NCBI GenBank assembly: GCA_900548875.1
Contig: URMA01000047.1
Span: 1 to 21,758, forward strand
Direction of reading: 5' to 3'
Length of the DNA stretch: 21,758 bases
Origin: an uncultured Porphyromonadaceae bacterium
GTDB lineage: Bacteria > Bacteroidota > Bacteroidia > Bacteroidales > Muribaculaceae
The translations under genes and the position numbers were made by a program. The notes under the pieces are model-generated. The model searched no databases. It was not told where the DNA came from and worked only from the letters and a program-made list of their open reading frames with translations. Below, in pieces: positions 1 to 7,656 of the stretch. Numbering within the stretch: the first letter of the stretch is position 1; each line of letters begins with the position of its first letter.

Positions 1-446
1 TATATGCCGATTATATCAGTCGGTTGTCCTATGAAAGGACTTTTTCAGTGCCCTCCTTTTCAGGCCTGCATTTTTTTGTGTCAATCCCTCTGTGTCCTAA
101 AGAAACGAAAGCAGACAAGTTTCATTTGAGTAGCCAGACCCTCAAACTCTTTCGATTCAAATTTTCACAACACAATTATCTACATACTGATAATTACCAC
201 CTTATATTATAATACAAGAGATTACAAATTGGAATACGCACAAAACACACATTTCGCAAAGAAGCATAAACAAAATATTATATTTCATAGCGAAAGCATA
301 ATCTTTTATTTTGCATTCATATTTATTAATATATTTTTCATATTGAAAGTATTTAATATTTTTTAACACGTTCTAATTGCTTCATATTAAATCTTTTCCT
401 AAATTGCACTCACCTTAGAAAAAAACTTAAAACCATTCTTAATCCT
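1..446. other. AT-rich non-coding leader region upstream of glpK
   Basis: I see no convincing gene here. A 62-codon plus-strand reading frame at 24-212 has Phe/Leu/His-rich composition with no domain or signal and is probably chance. The stretch from about 215 to 446 is very AT-rich and must hold the glpK promoter, but I find no exact TAnnTTTG. The nearest match is TTATTTTG at 306-313 (one mismatch), which would imply a leader of about 125 bases. No operator or riboswitch is evident. Confidence 0.6.
26..45 (+). terminator. Possible weak terminator of an upstream gene
   Basis: A 5-bp stem, GTCCT (26-30) with AGGAC (36-40), encloses a 5-base loop and is followed by TTTTT. It would end a gene lying before the window. 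The stem is short, so this is only a suggestion. Confidence 0.3.
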
Positions 447-1943
447 ATGAATCAGTACATATTAGCACTAGACCAGGGCACAAGTAGCTCAAGAGCTATC
501 GTTTTTAACCAAAAAGGAGAAATCTGCTCCACTGCGCAACGCGAATTTCCCCAATATTTTCCAAAGCCAGGATGGGTAGAACACAATCCTCATGAAATTT
601 GGTCATCGCAAGCCTCCGTAATCGCAGAAGCCATTACGCAAATTGACATTACCGGCCTTGACATTGCCGGAATCGGAATCACCAACCAACGTGAAACGAC
701 GATTGTTTGGGACCGTGATACAGAAGAGCCCGTATACAACGCCATTGTATGGCAAGACCGCCGCACTTCTGAATACTGCGACCAGCTGAAAGCTGAAGGA
801 AAAACTGATTTTATCCGCAACAAGACAGGCTTGATTCTCGACGCCTATTTCAGCGCAACAAAAATCAAATGGATTCTCGACAATGTGCCGGGAGCAAGAA
901 AAAGAGCTGAAGCCGGAAAATTGATGTTCGGAACAGTCGACAGCTGGCTTATCTGGCGTCTGACCCGTGGCGAAGTTCATGTCACTGACGTAACCAACGC
1001 TTCACGTACACTTCTGTTCAACATCCACACCCTTCAATGGGATGACGAATTGCTCGAACTGTTCAACATTCCACGCTCCATGATGCCGGAAGTGAAGTCA
1101 TCCAGCGAGATTTACGGACACACAAAGACCACAATATTTGCCCACAAGGTGCCCATCGCTGGTATCGCAGGCGACCAGCAGGCTGCCCTCTTCGGACAGA
1201 TGTGTACAGAACCGGGCATGGTGAAAAACACCTACGGAACGGGCTGCTTCATGCTGATGAACAGCGGCGAAAAGCCAATCATGTCGAAAAACAATCTGCT
1301 TACTACCATCGCCTGGAAAATCGGCGACAAAGTGAACTATGCACTCGAAGGTAGTATCTTCGTTGCCGGCTCTGTCGTTCAATGGCTGCGTGACGGTCTC
1401 GGCATTATCCGTTCTTCTTCCGAAGTGGAAGAACTGGCATCTTCCGTACCCGACACCGACGGCGTATATTTCGTACCTGCCCTGACCGGCCTCGGTGCTC
1501 CGTGGTGGGACCCGTACGCTCGCGGACTTATCTGCAACATCAGCCGTGGTACGACTGCCGCCCATATTGCCCGCGCCGCACTTGAAGGCATTGCATTCCA
1601 GACAATGGACATTGTCAGCGGCATGGCCGACGATGCAGGCATTGAGCTGAAAGAACTGAAAGTAGACGGCGGAGCATCGCGCAACAATCTGATGATGCAG
1701 TTCCAGGCCGACATTCTCGGTATTCCGGTAATCCGTCCTACGACAACTGAAACGACGGCCCTCGGAGCAGCATTCCTCGCAGGTCTGGCTGTAGGTTATT
1801 GGGAAGACATCAATGAAATCCGCAATATGACAGGAATCGAACGCCGCTTTGAACCGTCGAGCGACAACGATGCCATCCAGGAAAAGATCAAAGGCTGGAA
1901 AGTGGCTGTTCAACGCGCACTGACAGAAAACAGAGAAAATTAA
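447..1943 (+). CDS. glpK: Glycerol kinase GlpK
   Basis: This FGGY-family kinase phosphorylates glycerol with ATP to sn-glycerol 3-phosphate in the cytoplasm, trapping glycerol that enters through GlpF. At 498 residues it has the usual family length. Visible motifs are the N-terminal phosphate-binding ALDQGTSSSRAIVF (residues 7-20), QRET (81-84, substrate-contacting Arg-Glu), VWQDRRT (101-107), DAYFSATK (132-139), GTVDSWLIW (162-170) and AGDQQAALFG (241-250), whose D243 corresponds to the family's catalytic Asp. The C-terminal half has LTGLGAPWWDPYARG, DGGASRNN and ETTALGAAFLAG. The ATG at 447 places the conserved N-terminus correctly; the preceding bases are A-rich with no Shine-Dalgarno. glpF begins 26 bases downstream, so the two are almost certainly cotranscribed. 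No glycerol-3-phosphate dehydrogenase is present in the window. Confidence 0.97.
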   Translation: MNQYILALDQGTSSSRAIVFNQKGEICSTAQREFPQYFPKPGWVEHNPHEIWSSQASVIAEAITQIDITGLDIAGIGITNQRETTIVWDRDTEEPVYNAIVWQDRRTSEYCDQLKAEGKTDFIRNKTGLILDAYFSATKIKWILDNVPGARKRAEAGKLMFGTVDSWLIWRLTRGEVHVTDVTNASRTLLFNIHTLQWDDELLELFNIPRSMMPEVKSSSEIYGHTKTTIFAHKVPIAGIAGDQQAALFGQMCTEPGMVKNTYGTGCFMLMNSGEKPIMSKNNLLTTIAWKIGDKVNYALEGSIFVAGSVVQWLRDGLGIIRSSSEVEELASSVPDTDGVYFVPALTGLGAPWWDPYARGLICNISRGTTAAHIARAALEGIAFQTMDIVSGMADDAGIELKELKVDGGASRNNLMMQFQADILGIPVIRPTTTETTALGAAFLAGLAVGYWEDINEIRNMTGIERRFEPSSDNDAIQEKIKGWKVAVQRALTENREN

Positions 1944-1969
1944 CCTATAATCAACCAAATTTTACTACT

Positions 1970-2704
1970 ATGGAAGTATCACTGTTCACAAAGTATGTTT
2001 TCGAATTTGTCGGAACATTAGTACTGATTCTGCTTGGCGACGGCGTTGTTGCCTGCTGCAATCTGAAAAAGTCAAAAGGTGAAGGCGGAGGCTGGGTCGT
2101 AATCACCATGGCATGGGGCTTTGCCGTAATGTGTGGTGTATTTATTGCCGGTCCGTTCTCCGGAGCGCACCTCAACCCAGCAGTGACGCTTGGCTTCGCA
2201 CTCGTCGGAAAATTTGCCTGGGCCGCAGTTCCCGGATATATCATCGCACAGATTCTTGGCGGTATTGCCGGCGGTATTCTCGTCTACATGTTCTACAAGG
2301 ATCACTTTGATGCAACAGAAGACAAGGCAACGAAACTGGGTGTATTCTGCACAGCTCCGGCAATTCTCAACAAACCGCGCAATCTGTTCTGCGAAATTAT
2401 CGGAACATTGCTGCTCGTATTTGTTATCATCGTACTTGCTGAAAAGTGCAACTGCGCATCTATCGGCCTCGGTTCGCTCGGCGCATTCCCGGTAACCATG
2501 CTTATCATGGCCATCGGTATGTCGCTCGGAGGTACTACCGGTTATGCCATCAATCCTGCCCGTGACCTTGGTCCGCGTATCGCTCATGCCATCCTGCCGA
2601 TTAAAGACAAAGGCGGAAACGATTGGGGATACAGCTGGGTACCTGTTGCAGGTCCGATGATTGGCGGTGCTTTGGCAGCTGGTTTATACTTCATACTGTT
2701 CTAA
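1970..2704 (+). CDS. glpF: Glycerol uptake facilitator (aquaglyceroporin) GlpF
   Basis: This MIP-family channel passes glycerol and other small neutral solutes across the inner membrane. The 244-residue protein has hydrophobic segments compatible with six transmembrane helices and two half-helices. Both NPA boxes are intact: GAHLNPAVTLGFA (NPA at 69-71) and GYAINPARDLGPR (NPA at 195-197). The Asp directly after the second NPAR is the mark of glycerol-conducting members as opposed to water-only aquaporins. The gene follows glpK by 26 bases and is followed by a terminator at 2742-2776, so glpK-glpF forms a two-gene operon in which uptake is coupled to phosphorylation. A glycine-rich loop at 38-41 after the first helix is the only slightly unusual stretch. 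Confidence 0.96.
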   Translation: MEVSLFTKYVFEFVGTLVLILLGDGVVACCNLKKSKGEGGGWVVITMAWGFAVMCGVFIAGPFSGAHLNPAVTLGFALVGKFAWAAVPGYIIAQILGGIAGGILVYMFYKDHFDATEDKATKLGVFCTAPAILNKPRNLFCEIIGTLLLVFVIIVLAEKCNCASIGLGSLGAFPVTMLIMAIGMSLGGTTGYAINPARDLGPRIAHAILPIKDKGGNDWGYSWVPVAGPMIGGALAAGLYFILF

Positions 2705-2741
2705 ACAGCTCACATGTGAATTTTCACTCAATGCTATCACT

Positions 2742-2776
2742 ATCGGAGTGGCCAACCCGGCCGCTCCGATTTTTTA
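2742..2776 (+). terminator. Rho-independent terminator of glpKF
   Basis: A 12-bp stem, ATCGGAGTGGCC (2742-2753) with GGCCGCTCCGAT (2759-2770), has one T-G wobble and a 5-base loop, followed by a run of T. It lies 38 bases after the glpF stop. Confidence 0.88.
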
Positions 2777-2853
2777 TTACCACATTCCACCATAACCATA
2801 TATGCCATCCCCTAACCTACATACCATAACCGCCAACCCATAACCTATAATCC
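2777..2853. repeat. TAACC-rich spacer holding one copy of a dispersed 11-mer
   Basis: The short spacer between the two convergent terminators has repeated ATAACC/TAACCTA words. It includes TAACCTATAAT at 2841-2851. The same 11-mer occurs at 1941-1951, at the glpK stop, and in reverse complement at 5005-5015, in the leader of the small transcription unit. No gene is visible here. Confidence 0.45.
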
Positions 2854-2854
2854 A

Positions 2855-2887
2855 CAAAAAAACTGCCCCTCCGAAGAAAGGCAGTTT
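2855..2887 (-). terminator. Rho-independent terminator of the GH13 gene
   Basis: Read on the minus strand, AACTGCC pairs with GGCAGTT across a 12-base loop and is followed by seven T (the A-run at 2855-2861). It lies just past the stop of the glycosidase gene. Confidence 0.88.
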
Positions 2888-2909
2888 CCATCATTGTTAT
2901 TTCAGCTAT

Positions 2910-4808
2910 TTATTCCAACACATAAACGGCACACGGAGCAAAATCCATTGTTTCAGCGATTGTGACCTTCTTGCCGGAAATAACGTCGGTAAACACATCT
3001 CCCGGCTTCATGATTTCATAATAGCGGCTCATGTCGACAGCCTTGGCTTCGTCGTCCGTTCCATTCATCATCACAATTACACGGCGGTCGTCGGCCTTAC
3101 GTTCATAAACATATAGGCCATTCGACGGCATATAGTGAAGCGTTTTTCCTTCCGACACGGCCTTGTTGCCCTTACGCCAGTTCAACAGGCGGCTCATAAA
3201 ATCCCAAGCCTCATTCTGCTGAACCGTACGACCTTCAGCTACAAATTCACTGTGGCCGTCGCCCGGAAATCCGCCCGGCATGTCAAGACGAATATTTCCA
3301 TCGGTCACTTTCTTGTTGCCGAACATCAGCAATTCCGTACCATAATAGATTTGCGGAATGCCGCGTGATGTCAGCAAAAATGTCTGCGCCTGCTTCCAGG
3401 AGCCGAGATTTTCCGGTTTCTCAAGCAGAAAGCGGTCCGTGTCATGATTATCAAGGAAAATCAGCAGATTCTTCGGATTGCTATAGACGAAATCCAGAGC
3501 CAGATGGTCGTACAGACGGTTCAGTCCCTCGCCCCACGGCAACGTCTTTTCCGTGAAAGCAGGACGGCAAAGATTAAGAAACGGAAAGTCCATCACCGTT
3601 TTCAGTTCCGTATCCATCGGGTTGAACTTGTTGCCTTTTTGCATGTAGGCAATACTCATTTCCGAATGCAGCCAGCTTTCACCCACGATATTGAAATTAG
3701 GATATTCCTTAGCCACACGGCGGTTCCACTCAGCCATAGCCGCCATGTCGGCATACGGATAAGTGTCCATACGGATGCCGTTCACCTTTGCATATTCAAT
3801 CCACCAGATAGAATTTTGGATAAGATAAGTCATCAGGTGCGTATTTCGCTGATTCAAATCGGGCATTCCAATTGAAAACCATCCGTCTACCGTCGTTTCC
3901 AAATCATATTTGCTGCCATAAGGGTCATGGTTGGTGTTCAGTCGGAAATTAGTCTGCCTGTAACCCTTGGGCATTTTGGAGAAGTCATTTTTCATATTTT
4001 CAAGTTCCGACAGTTCGATGGGCGAGTTGAACCAATCCTTGCTCGGAGTATCAGCTATCCACGGGTGCGCTATACCACAATGGTTGAAAATCATGTCCAT
4101 CACCACACGGATACCGCGACGATGGCATTCCTCAATCAGCTGCTTGTATTCCTCGTTGGTTCCGAAACGCGGGTCTACGCGATAGTAGTTTGTCGTGGCA
4201 TATCCATGGTAAGAACCGCCAGGCATGTCGTTCTCCAATACCGGAGTCAGCCAAATGGCAGTAATGCCCAGTTCCTGAAGATAGTCGAGATGGTTCAGAA
4301 TACCTTTCAAGTCACCTCCGTGACGGCCGTTAGGGTCATTTCGGTCAGCCTTTACATTGTATTGAAGGCTTTCGTTCTCATTGTTCGAAGGGTCACCGTC
4401 AGAAAAACGGTCGGGCATCATCAGATACAGCGCATCGCTTGAATCAAAGCCCACATACTCCTCAGCCTTACGGTCGCGAGCCAACAGCTCATAGTTCTTT
4501 TTGATTTTCTTTTTTCCGGCTTTAAAGGTAATCTCCATTGTGCCCGGCTTCGCTTCATCGCCCACCGTCACATAAATAAACTGATAGTTCGGACTGTCAA
4601 GGCGAGCCACCGAATCTATACGCACTCCCGGATAATTGATTTCGGGCACGGCATCGCGTATCCCTTCACCACTGACTGCAATCTGAAGTTGCTTTTCATT
4701 CATTCCTGTCCACCACATCGGGGGATTCATGGTCTCAACGGTTGCCGAAAATGCAGGCATCACACCCAGCATTGCTGCCGACAACCCCAAAAATGTCTTT
4801 CGTTTCAT
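2910..4808 (-). CDS. Periplasmic GH13 alpha-glucanase (neopullulanase/cyclomaltodextrinase type)
   Basis: This enzyme hydrolyses alpha-1,4-glucan oligosaccharides, probably maltodextrins, pullulan or cyclodextrins. Residues 1-21 form a signal peptide ending AFSA. No lipobox cysteine follows, so a periplasmic location is likely. Residues about 22-110 match the N-terminal beta domain of cyclomaltodextrinases, residues 120-540 form the GH13 barrel, and the rest is the C-terminal beta domain. All four GH13 regions are intact: DMIFNHCG (238-245), GIRMDTYPY (nucleophile D348), IVGESWL (acid/base E377) and FLDNHDTDR (D456). Length (632) and architecture resemble Bacteroides SusA. No susCDEFG-like genes flank it; it is a lone gene between two terminator-bounded units. 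The exact substrate cannot be read from the sequence. Confidence 0.9.
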   Translation of the reverse strand: MKRKTFLGLSAAMLGVMPAFSATVETMNPPMWWTGMNEKQLQIAVSGEGIRDAVPEINYPGVRIDSVARLDSPNYQFIYVTVGDEAKPGTMEITFKAGKKKIKKNYELLARDRKAEEYVGFDSSDALYLMMPDRFSDGDPSNNENESLQYNVKADRNDPNGRHGGDLKGILNHLDYLQELGITAIWLTPVLENDMPGGSYHGYATTNYYRVDPRFGTNEEYKQLIEECHRRGIRVVMDMIFNHCGIAHPWIADTPSKDWFNSPIELSELENMKNDFSKMPKGYRQTNFRLNTNHDPYGSKYDLETTVDGWFSIGMPDLNQRNTHLMTYLIQNSIWWIEYAKVNGIRMDTYPYADMAAMAEWNRRVAKEYPNFNIVGESWLHSEMSIAYMQKGNKFNPMDTELKTVMDFPFLNLCRPAFTEKTLPWGEGLNRLYDHLALDFVYSNPKNLLIFLDNHDTDRFLLEKPENLGSWKQAQTFLLTSRGIPQIYYGTELLMFGNKKVTDGNIRLDMPGGFPGDGHSEFVAEGRTVQQNEAWDFMSRLLNWRKGNKAVSEGKTLHYMPSNGLYVYERKADDRRVIVMMNGTDDEAKAVDMSRYYEIMKPGDVFTDVISGKKVTIAETMDFAPCAVYVLE

Positions 4809-4837
4809 AGGTTCTTGTAAAATAGTTTTTTCGCCGG

Positions 4838-4845
4838 CAAAGTAA
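4838..4845 (-). promoter_or_regulatory. Possible -7 element for the GH13 gene
   Basis: Minus-strand TTACTTTG has one mismatch to TAnnTTTG and lies about 30 bases before the start codon. No clear -33 element is seen, so this is tentative. Confidence 0.3.
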
Positions 4846-4937
4846 CGAATTTTATTTTCCTACTCCTCATTTAAGGTCGCTGTTATTAAATAATGCTGAA
4901 AAAATATGTTATAAAACACATTTTTCTTCAATTTTTC

Positions 4938-4968
4938 TTGCATAGAACAAAAATACGCCTTATCTTTG
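4938..4968 (+). promoter_or_regulatory. Bacteroidota-type promoter of the small transcription unit
   Basis: TTG at 4938-4940 is separated by exactly 20 bases from TATCTTTG at 4961-4968, a full match to the Bacteroidota TTTG / TAnnTTTG promoter spacing. Transcription should begin near 4975, giving a leader of about 130 bases before the ATG at 5104. Confidence 0.75.
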
Positions 4969-4974
4969 CAGTGT

Positions 4975-5103
4975 AAAAAAGATTGTTAGCAGACCGGAAA
5001 ACAAATTATAGGTTACAAACTCCAATAGGTTAGCAACCCCGGTCGATGGTTTTAAGTTAGGTTTTAGGTTTTCAGACGGGCAAGAGAGCACGTCAATTAA
5101 AAA
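4975..5103 (+). promoter_or_regulatory. Long leader with paired arms and short direct repeats
   Basis: The leader of the 43-codon ORF contains GACCGG (4992-4997), which can pair with CCGGTC (5039-5044). Between these arms lie two copies of ATAGGTTA (5008-5015 and 5025-5032). After them comes a G/T-rich run with repeated TTAGGTTTT words. This could be a structured regulatory leader or part of a small RNA. I recognise no known riboswitch class. Confidence 0.35.
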
Positions 5104-5235
5104 ATGAGCATTATGAATACTTTTGAATTGAACGCAATGAGAGTGAAAAGTATGCCTTCACACAGTTTTCACCCGAACGCATCATTAAGAGTAATGCGTC
5201 AGGGATATGTGGCAAACTTTAAAAAGGCACAATAA
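5104..5235 (+). CDS. Small basic protein, 43 residues, unknown
   Basis: An ATG-to-TAA frame of 43 codons begins MSIMNTFELNAMRVKSMPSH and ends QGYVANFKKAQ. It has no membrane segment or signal peptide. It is rich in Arg, Lys and His and almost free of acidic residues, as expected of a nucleic-acid-binding or ribosome-associated small protein, or of a leader peptide. Support comes from context: a full-consensus promoter 130 bases upstream, an A-rich start region (AATTAAAAA-ATG) typical of Bacteroidota translation starts, and a strong terminator at 5360-5397 closing the unit. I do not recognise the family. The alternative is that the unit encodes a small RNA and the frame is incidental. Confidence 0.5.
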   Translation: MSIMNTFELNAMRVKSMPSHSFHPNASLRVMRQGYVANFKKAQ

Positions 5236-5359
5236 TTCACTCCGCCCTTGCCAAAGTGGCAAGAATTGCAAAAAGCGGAAAATCGGATTCATTCCGATTA
5301 TTATTTTTGATTTCTCATAATTATATAATATTTCAGCCTTGCAAAAGGCAAAAGCACAA

Positions 5360-5397
5360 AAGCGAAGCAACCAACTCGGTTACTTCGCTTTATTTTT
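5360..5397 (+). terminator. Strong terminator of the small transcription unit
   Basis: AAGCGAAG (5360-5367) pairs perfectly with CTTCGCTT (5383-5390), and after one C-A mismatch AACC pairs with GGTT. The stem is followed by TATTTTTT. Read from the other side it is followed by TTTTGTGCTTTT, so it may also stop minus-strand transcripts that pass the coding remnant at 5397-5499. Confidence 0.85.
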
Positions 5398-5499
5398 TAC
5401 TTTTTCTCTATCTTCAAATCTTTTTGGATTACTTCGCCGTTATCGGTCACGCCTTCAATTTTAACATCATATACAGTATTGTCGGAATCTGAAGCATAG
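5397..5499 (-). pseudogene. Probable C-terminal remnant of a lost protein gene
   Basis: The minus strand has an open frame that reads convincingly as the last ~33 residues of a protein, including NTVYDVKIEGVTDNGEVIQK, and stops at TAA (5397-5399) directly before the terminator hairpin. The frame stays open upstream to a TGA near 5537 but has no ATG, GTG or TTG start in a sensible place. It also runs through the terminator of the neighbouring lipoprotein gene. I infer a decayed or replaced gene whose 3' end survived. The parent family is not recognisable, and a chance open frame cannot be excluded. Confidence 0.35.
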
Positions 5500-5536
5500 A
5501 AAAAATCCGCCACACAGCCGGCGGCTATATGGCGGA
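5500..5536 (-). terminator. Terminator of the pncB-lipoprotein unit
   Basis: On the minus strand TCCGCCA pairs with TGGCGGA around a loop containing a further GCCGCCGGC self-pairing stretch, followed by six T. It lies about 22 bases after the lipoprotein stop. Confidence 0.8.
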
Positions 5537-5558
5537 CAAATCAAATTCTATCGTTTCA

Positions 5559-6191
5559 TTAAAGATAGTACAAATAAATATTGCCCTGTAGTTCTATCGG
5601 TTCCTCTCCATCAGCCTTGAGTTCGACCACTGCCGTGAAACTCTTCTTTTCCTTGTCAAGATTGCTGAATGTGACACTGCCCGATGCCGTTGTCTCCCAA
5701 AGCGAATTGACGAAGTCCAACTTTTTCTGCAAGACAGCTATATTGATATTTTCTCTCCACATTCTTTCAAATGGCAACGTGTGGGATTCCCCATACAGAT
5801 TGTCCATCGACGTAGCAGAGAAATGGAATGTCTGACCATTAGAAATGTCGTCGATATCAAGATGCTTTATAAAAAGGTCCATTTCATAGTAGGTATCATC
5901 CTCCTGTTTGGCATTTACCGGCTTAAGAGGTGTAAATATGTGCAGCACCGGAGTTACATCGACAATCTCTTCTCCGACATAAAAATCATCGGAAAGCGAT
6001 TCTACGCTCGGATAGTGACCAAACCTTGGCAAATAAAGGGATCTTTCCCTGTAAATATATTCTTCCCCGTTTATGGTTGCAGTGGCATAGTTAGGACTTA
6101 GATAATATCCTTCTTCATCCTTCTCTCCGCAGCCCGTAAAGCAGAATGTACAGAGAAACAGCAATACCCCTAATAAGAGTTTGGCGTTCAT
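5559..6191 (-). CDS. Surface-exposed lipoprotein of unknown function
   Basis: This is a 210-residue lipoprotein precursor. Residues 1-20 form a hydrophobic signal ending FTG before the lipid-attached C21. The following residues, GEKDEE, fit the acidic lipoprotein export signal that sends Bacteroidota lipoproteins to the cell surface. The mature part begins with a short beta pattern (ATINGEEYIYRE, about 38-49) and ends in alternating strands (GSVTFSNLD, AVVELKADGEEP, NIYLYYL), suggesting an all-beta domain. The layout resembles small Bacteroides lipoproteins of the DUF5025 kind, but that is an impression, not a match. It starts 27 bases after pncB on the same strand and shares its transcript and terminator; no link to NAD metabolism is visible in the protein. 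Confidence 0.8.
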   Translation of the reverse strand: MNAKLLLGVLLFLCTFCFTGCGEKDEEGYYLSPNYATATINGEEYIYRERSLYLPRFGHYPSVESLSDDFYVGEEIVDVTPVLHIFTPLKPVNAKQEDDTYYEMDLFIKHLDIDDISNGQTFHFSATSMDNLYGESHTLPFERMWRENINIAVLQKKLDFVNSLWETTASGSVTFSNLDKEKKSFTAVVELKADGEEPIELQGNIYLYYL

Positions 6192-6218
6192 AGAACTATA
6201 TTTTCAAATAAATACCAA

Positions 6219-7382
6219 CTAAATGCGCAGTTCGTGCTGGCAGGCCTGCACCTCGGTGATGCTGCCCATGTGCTTGCCCATATCGTCGGACAATTTCACG
6301 CATTCGCGCCACTGCTGGTTGACATTCATCTTGCACTGCGACAGCTTCATCACAATGTTAGCCGGCTTGAAACCGGTGTCGTTGGTCAGATTCGTACCCA
6401 CGCCGAACGAACATTTGATTTTGCCCTTGCAATAGTTGAATATGCGCAGGCACTTTTCAAAGTCAAGCGCGTTGCTGAATATGATGGTCTTGCTCATCGG
6501 GTCGATACCGAATTCACGGTAACGTGCCACCAGCAAATCAACAAATCCGATTTCGTCGCCGGAGTCGCAACGTACGCCGTCGAACAGCTTTGCCTGCTTG
6601 CGGCTGAGGTTGCTGAGGAACGATTCCGAAGTATAGGTATCGGCCAATGCCGTACCGAGGTCACCGTCGTAGACGTTCACCCAGTTTTCCAATGCCATAT
6701 AGTTGGCATGCTTATAGCCGAATTGTGCGCCATGAAACATGAACCATTCATGCGGGTGCGTACCCATCATCTTCATGCCGTATTTCATTGCCAGGTGGCA
6801 GTTGGACGTTCCGGTACAGTATTTTGAATGTTCCTTGAGGTAGCGGACCACGAAATCCTGCACTTCATACGAGAAACGGCGGCGGGTGCCGAATTCCGAG
6901 AACGGCATGGCATTGCTGTCGGAAATTTCAATCTTATGGTCGAGCCGTTTCTGCATTTCCACATAATCGGGCTGATGACCGTAGAACGTGTTGCTCAACT
7001 CCGAAACGATGGCAAGCAGACACACTTCATAAAGCGTCACTTTATAAAGATAGTCGGTCACCTCCATCTGCAAATGCCCCTCTTCGTCCAAATGGACAAG
7101 CACCTTTTCCGGTTCAAACCGGAACGACGACAGCCATTCCCAATAAACCAACGGAAGGAAACGGCAGTGTTTCGACATATAGTCAAGTTCCTCAGGCGTG
7201 AGCTTCAATTCCGCCATTTCAGCGATTTCGCGCTTCAACACTGCAAGAAATGCATCGTCGTACACTTTCCGGTCGCGATCGGTAAAAACAAAGGTTCCCA
7301 TGGCATAAGGGAACAATTTTATATAGGCATACGAAGTGGTGAACTTATACAGGTCCGAATCCAGTATAGATTTGATTGTCAT
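6219..7382 (-). CDS. pncB: Nicotinate phosphoribosyltransferase PncB
   Basis: This cytoplasmic enzyme joins nicotinate to PRPP, with ATP use, to give nicotinate mononucleotide in the Preiss-Handler branch of NAD salvage. The 387-residue length matches the bacterial PncB group. Motifs seen are DSDLYKFTTSYAY near the N-terminus (8-20), EFGTRRRF (163-170), GTSNCHLA (191-198), GTHPHEWF (207-214; H211 matches the histidine that is phosphorylated in enteric PncB), SESFLSNLS (252-260), the RCDSGD loop (271-276) and SFGVGTNLTND (325-335). The ATG at 7382 places the conserved N-terminus as expected. A lipoprotein gene follows 27 bases after the stop, so the two are likely cotranscribed. Confidence 0.95.
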   Translation of the reverse strand: MTIKSILDSDLYKFTTSYAYIKLFPYAMGTFVFTDRDRKVYDDAFLAVLKREIAEMAELKLTPEELDYMSKHCRFLPLVYWEWLSSFRFEPEKVLVHLDEEGHLQMEVTDYLYKVTLYEVCLLAIVSELSNTFYGHQPDYVEMQKRLDHKIEISDSNAMPFSEFGTRRRFSYEVQDFVVRYLKEHSKYCTGTSNCHLAMKYGMKMMGTHPHEWFMFHGAQFGYKHANYMALENWVNVYDGDLGTALADTYTSESFLSNLSRKQAKLFDGVRCDSGDEIGFVDLLVARYREFGIDPMSKTIIFSNALDFEKCLRIFNYCKGKIKCSFGVGTNLTNDTGFKPANIVMKLSQCKMNVNQQWRECVKLSDDMGKHMGSITEVQACQHELRI

Positions 7383-7487
7383 AAAGTCCTTTTTTTATTT
7401 TTCCTAAAGATAGTGAAAGGTGAGTTGAGAGACAAATGAAAACGCAGTTTTCAAATTTGGCTATCCCGAACCGCATCCTATCATCTT

Positions 7488-7495
7488 CAAAGATA
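7488..7495 (-). promoter_or_regulatory. -7 element for pncB
   Basis: Minus-strand TATCTTTG matches TAnnTTTG exactly, and the implied start near 7481 gives a leader of about 100 bases. No good -33 match lies 19-21 bases upstream. A one-mismatch TATCTTTA nearer the gene (around 7404-7413) is an alternative. Confidence 0.45.
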
Positions 7496-7587
7496 CGAAT
7501 AAAATTCAAACTGCCTGCATTTTCCGACAGAAAAACGGACAGCAGGGCCATATTCCCCCTTTTCCCGACATACGTCATGCAACGCCT

Positions 7588-7631
7588 AAAAAAAACGCAG
7601 GGCCGACAGACCACGCCTGCCCAGCCCTGCG
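7588..7631 (-). terminator. Terminator of the large secreted-protein gene
   Basis: On the minus strand CGCAGGGC (7624-7631) pairs with GCCCTGCG (7596-7603) across a 20-base loop and is followed by eight T (7588-7595). It lies 26 bases past the stop at 7657. Confidence 0.88.
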
Positions 7632-7656
7632 CATATATCCAATTGCGGAAGTTCCG

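Noticed and set aside
24..212. A 62-codon plus-strand frame at the window start
   Set aside because: It has low-complexity Phe/Leu/His composition, lies in an AT-rich non-coding stretch, begins inside a possible terminator stem, and shows no signal or domain.
1098..1958. A 286-codon minus-strand frame opposite glpK
   Set aside because: It mirrors the codons of a certain gene (glpK) and its protein is Cys/His/Arg-rich with no family pattern. It is a shadow frame.
2777..2853. A CRISPR-like or tandem array in the TAACC-rich spacer
   Set aside because: The repeated words are only 5-8 bases long, irregularly spaced and without unique spacers.
7345..7614. An 89-codon minus-strand frame upstream of pncB
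   Set aside because: It overlaps the pncB start and runs through the region holding the likely pncB promoter. It shows no protein-like pattern.
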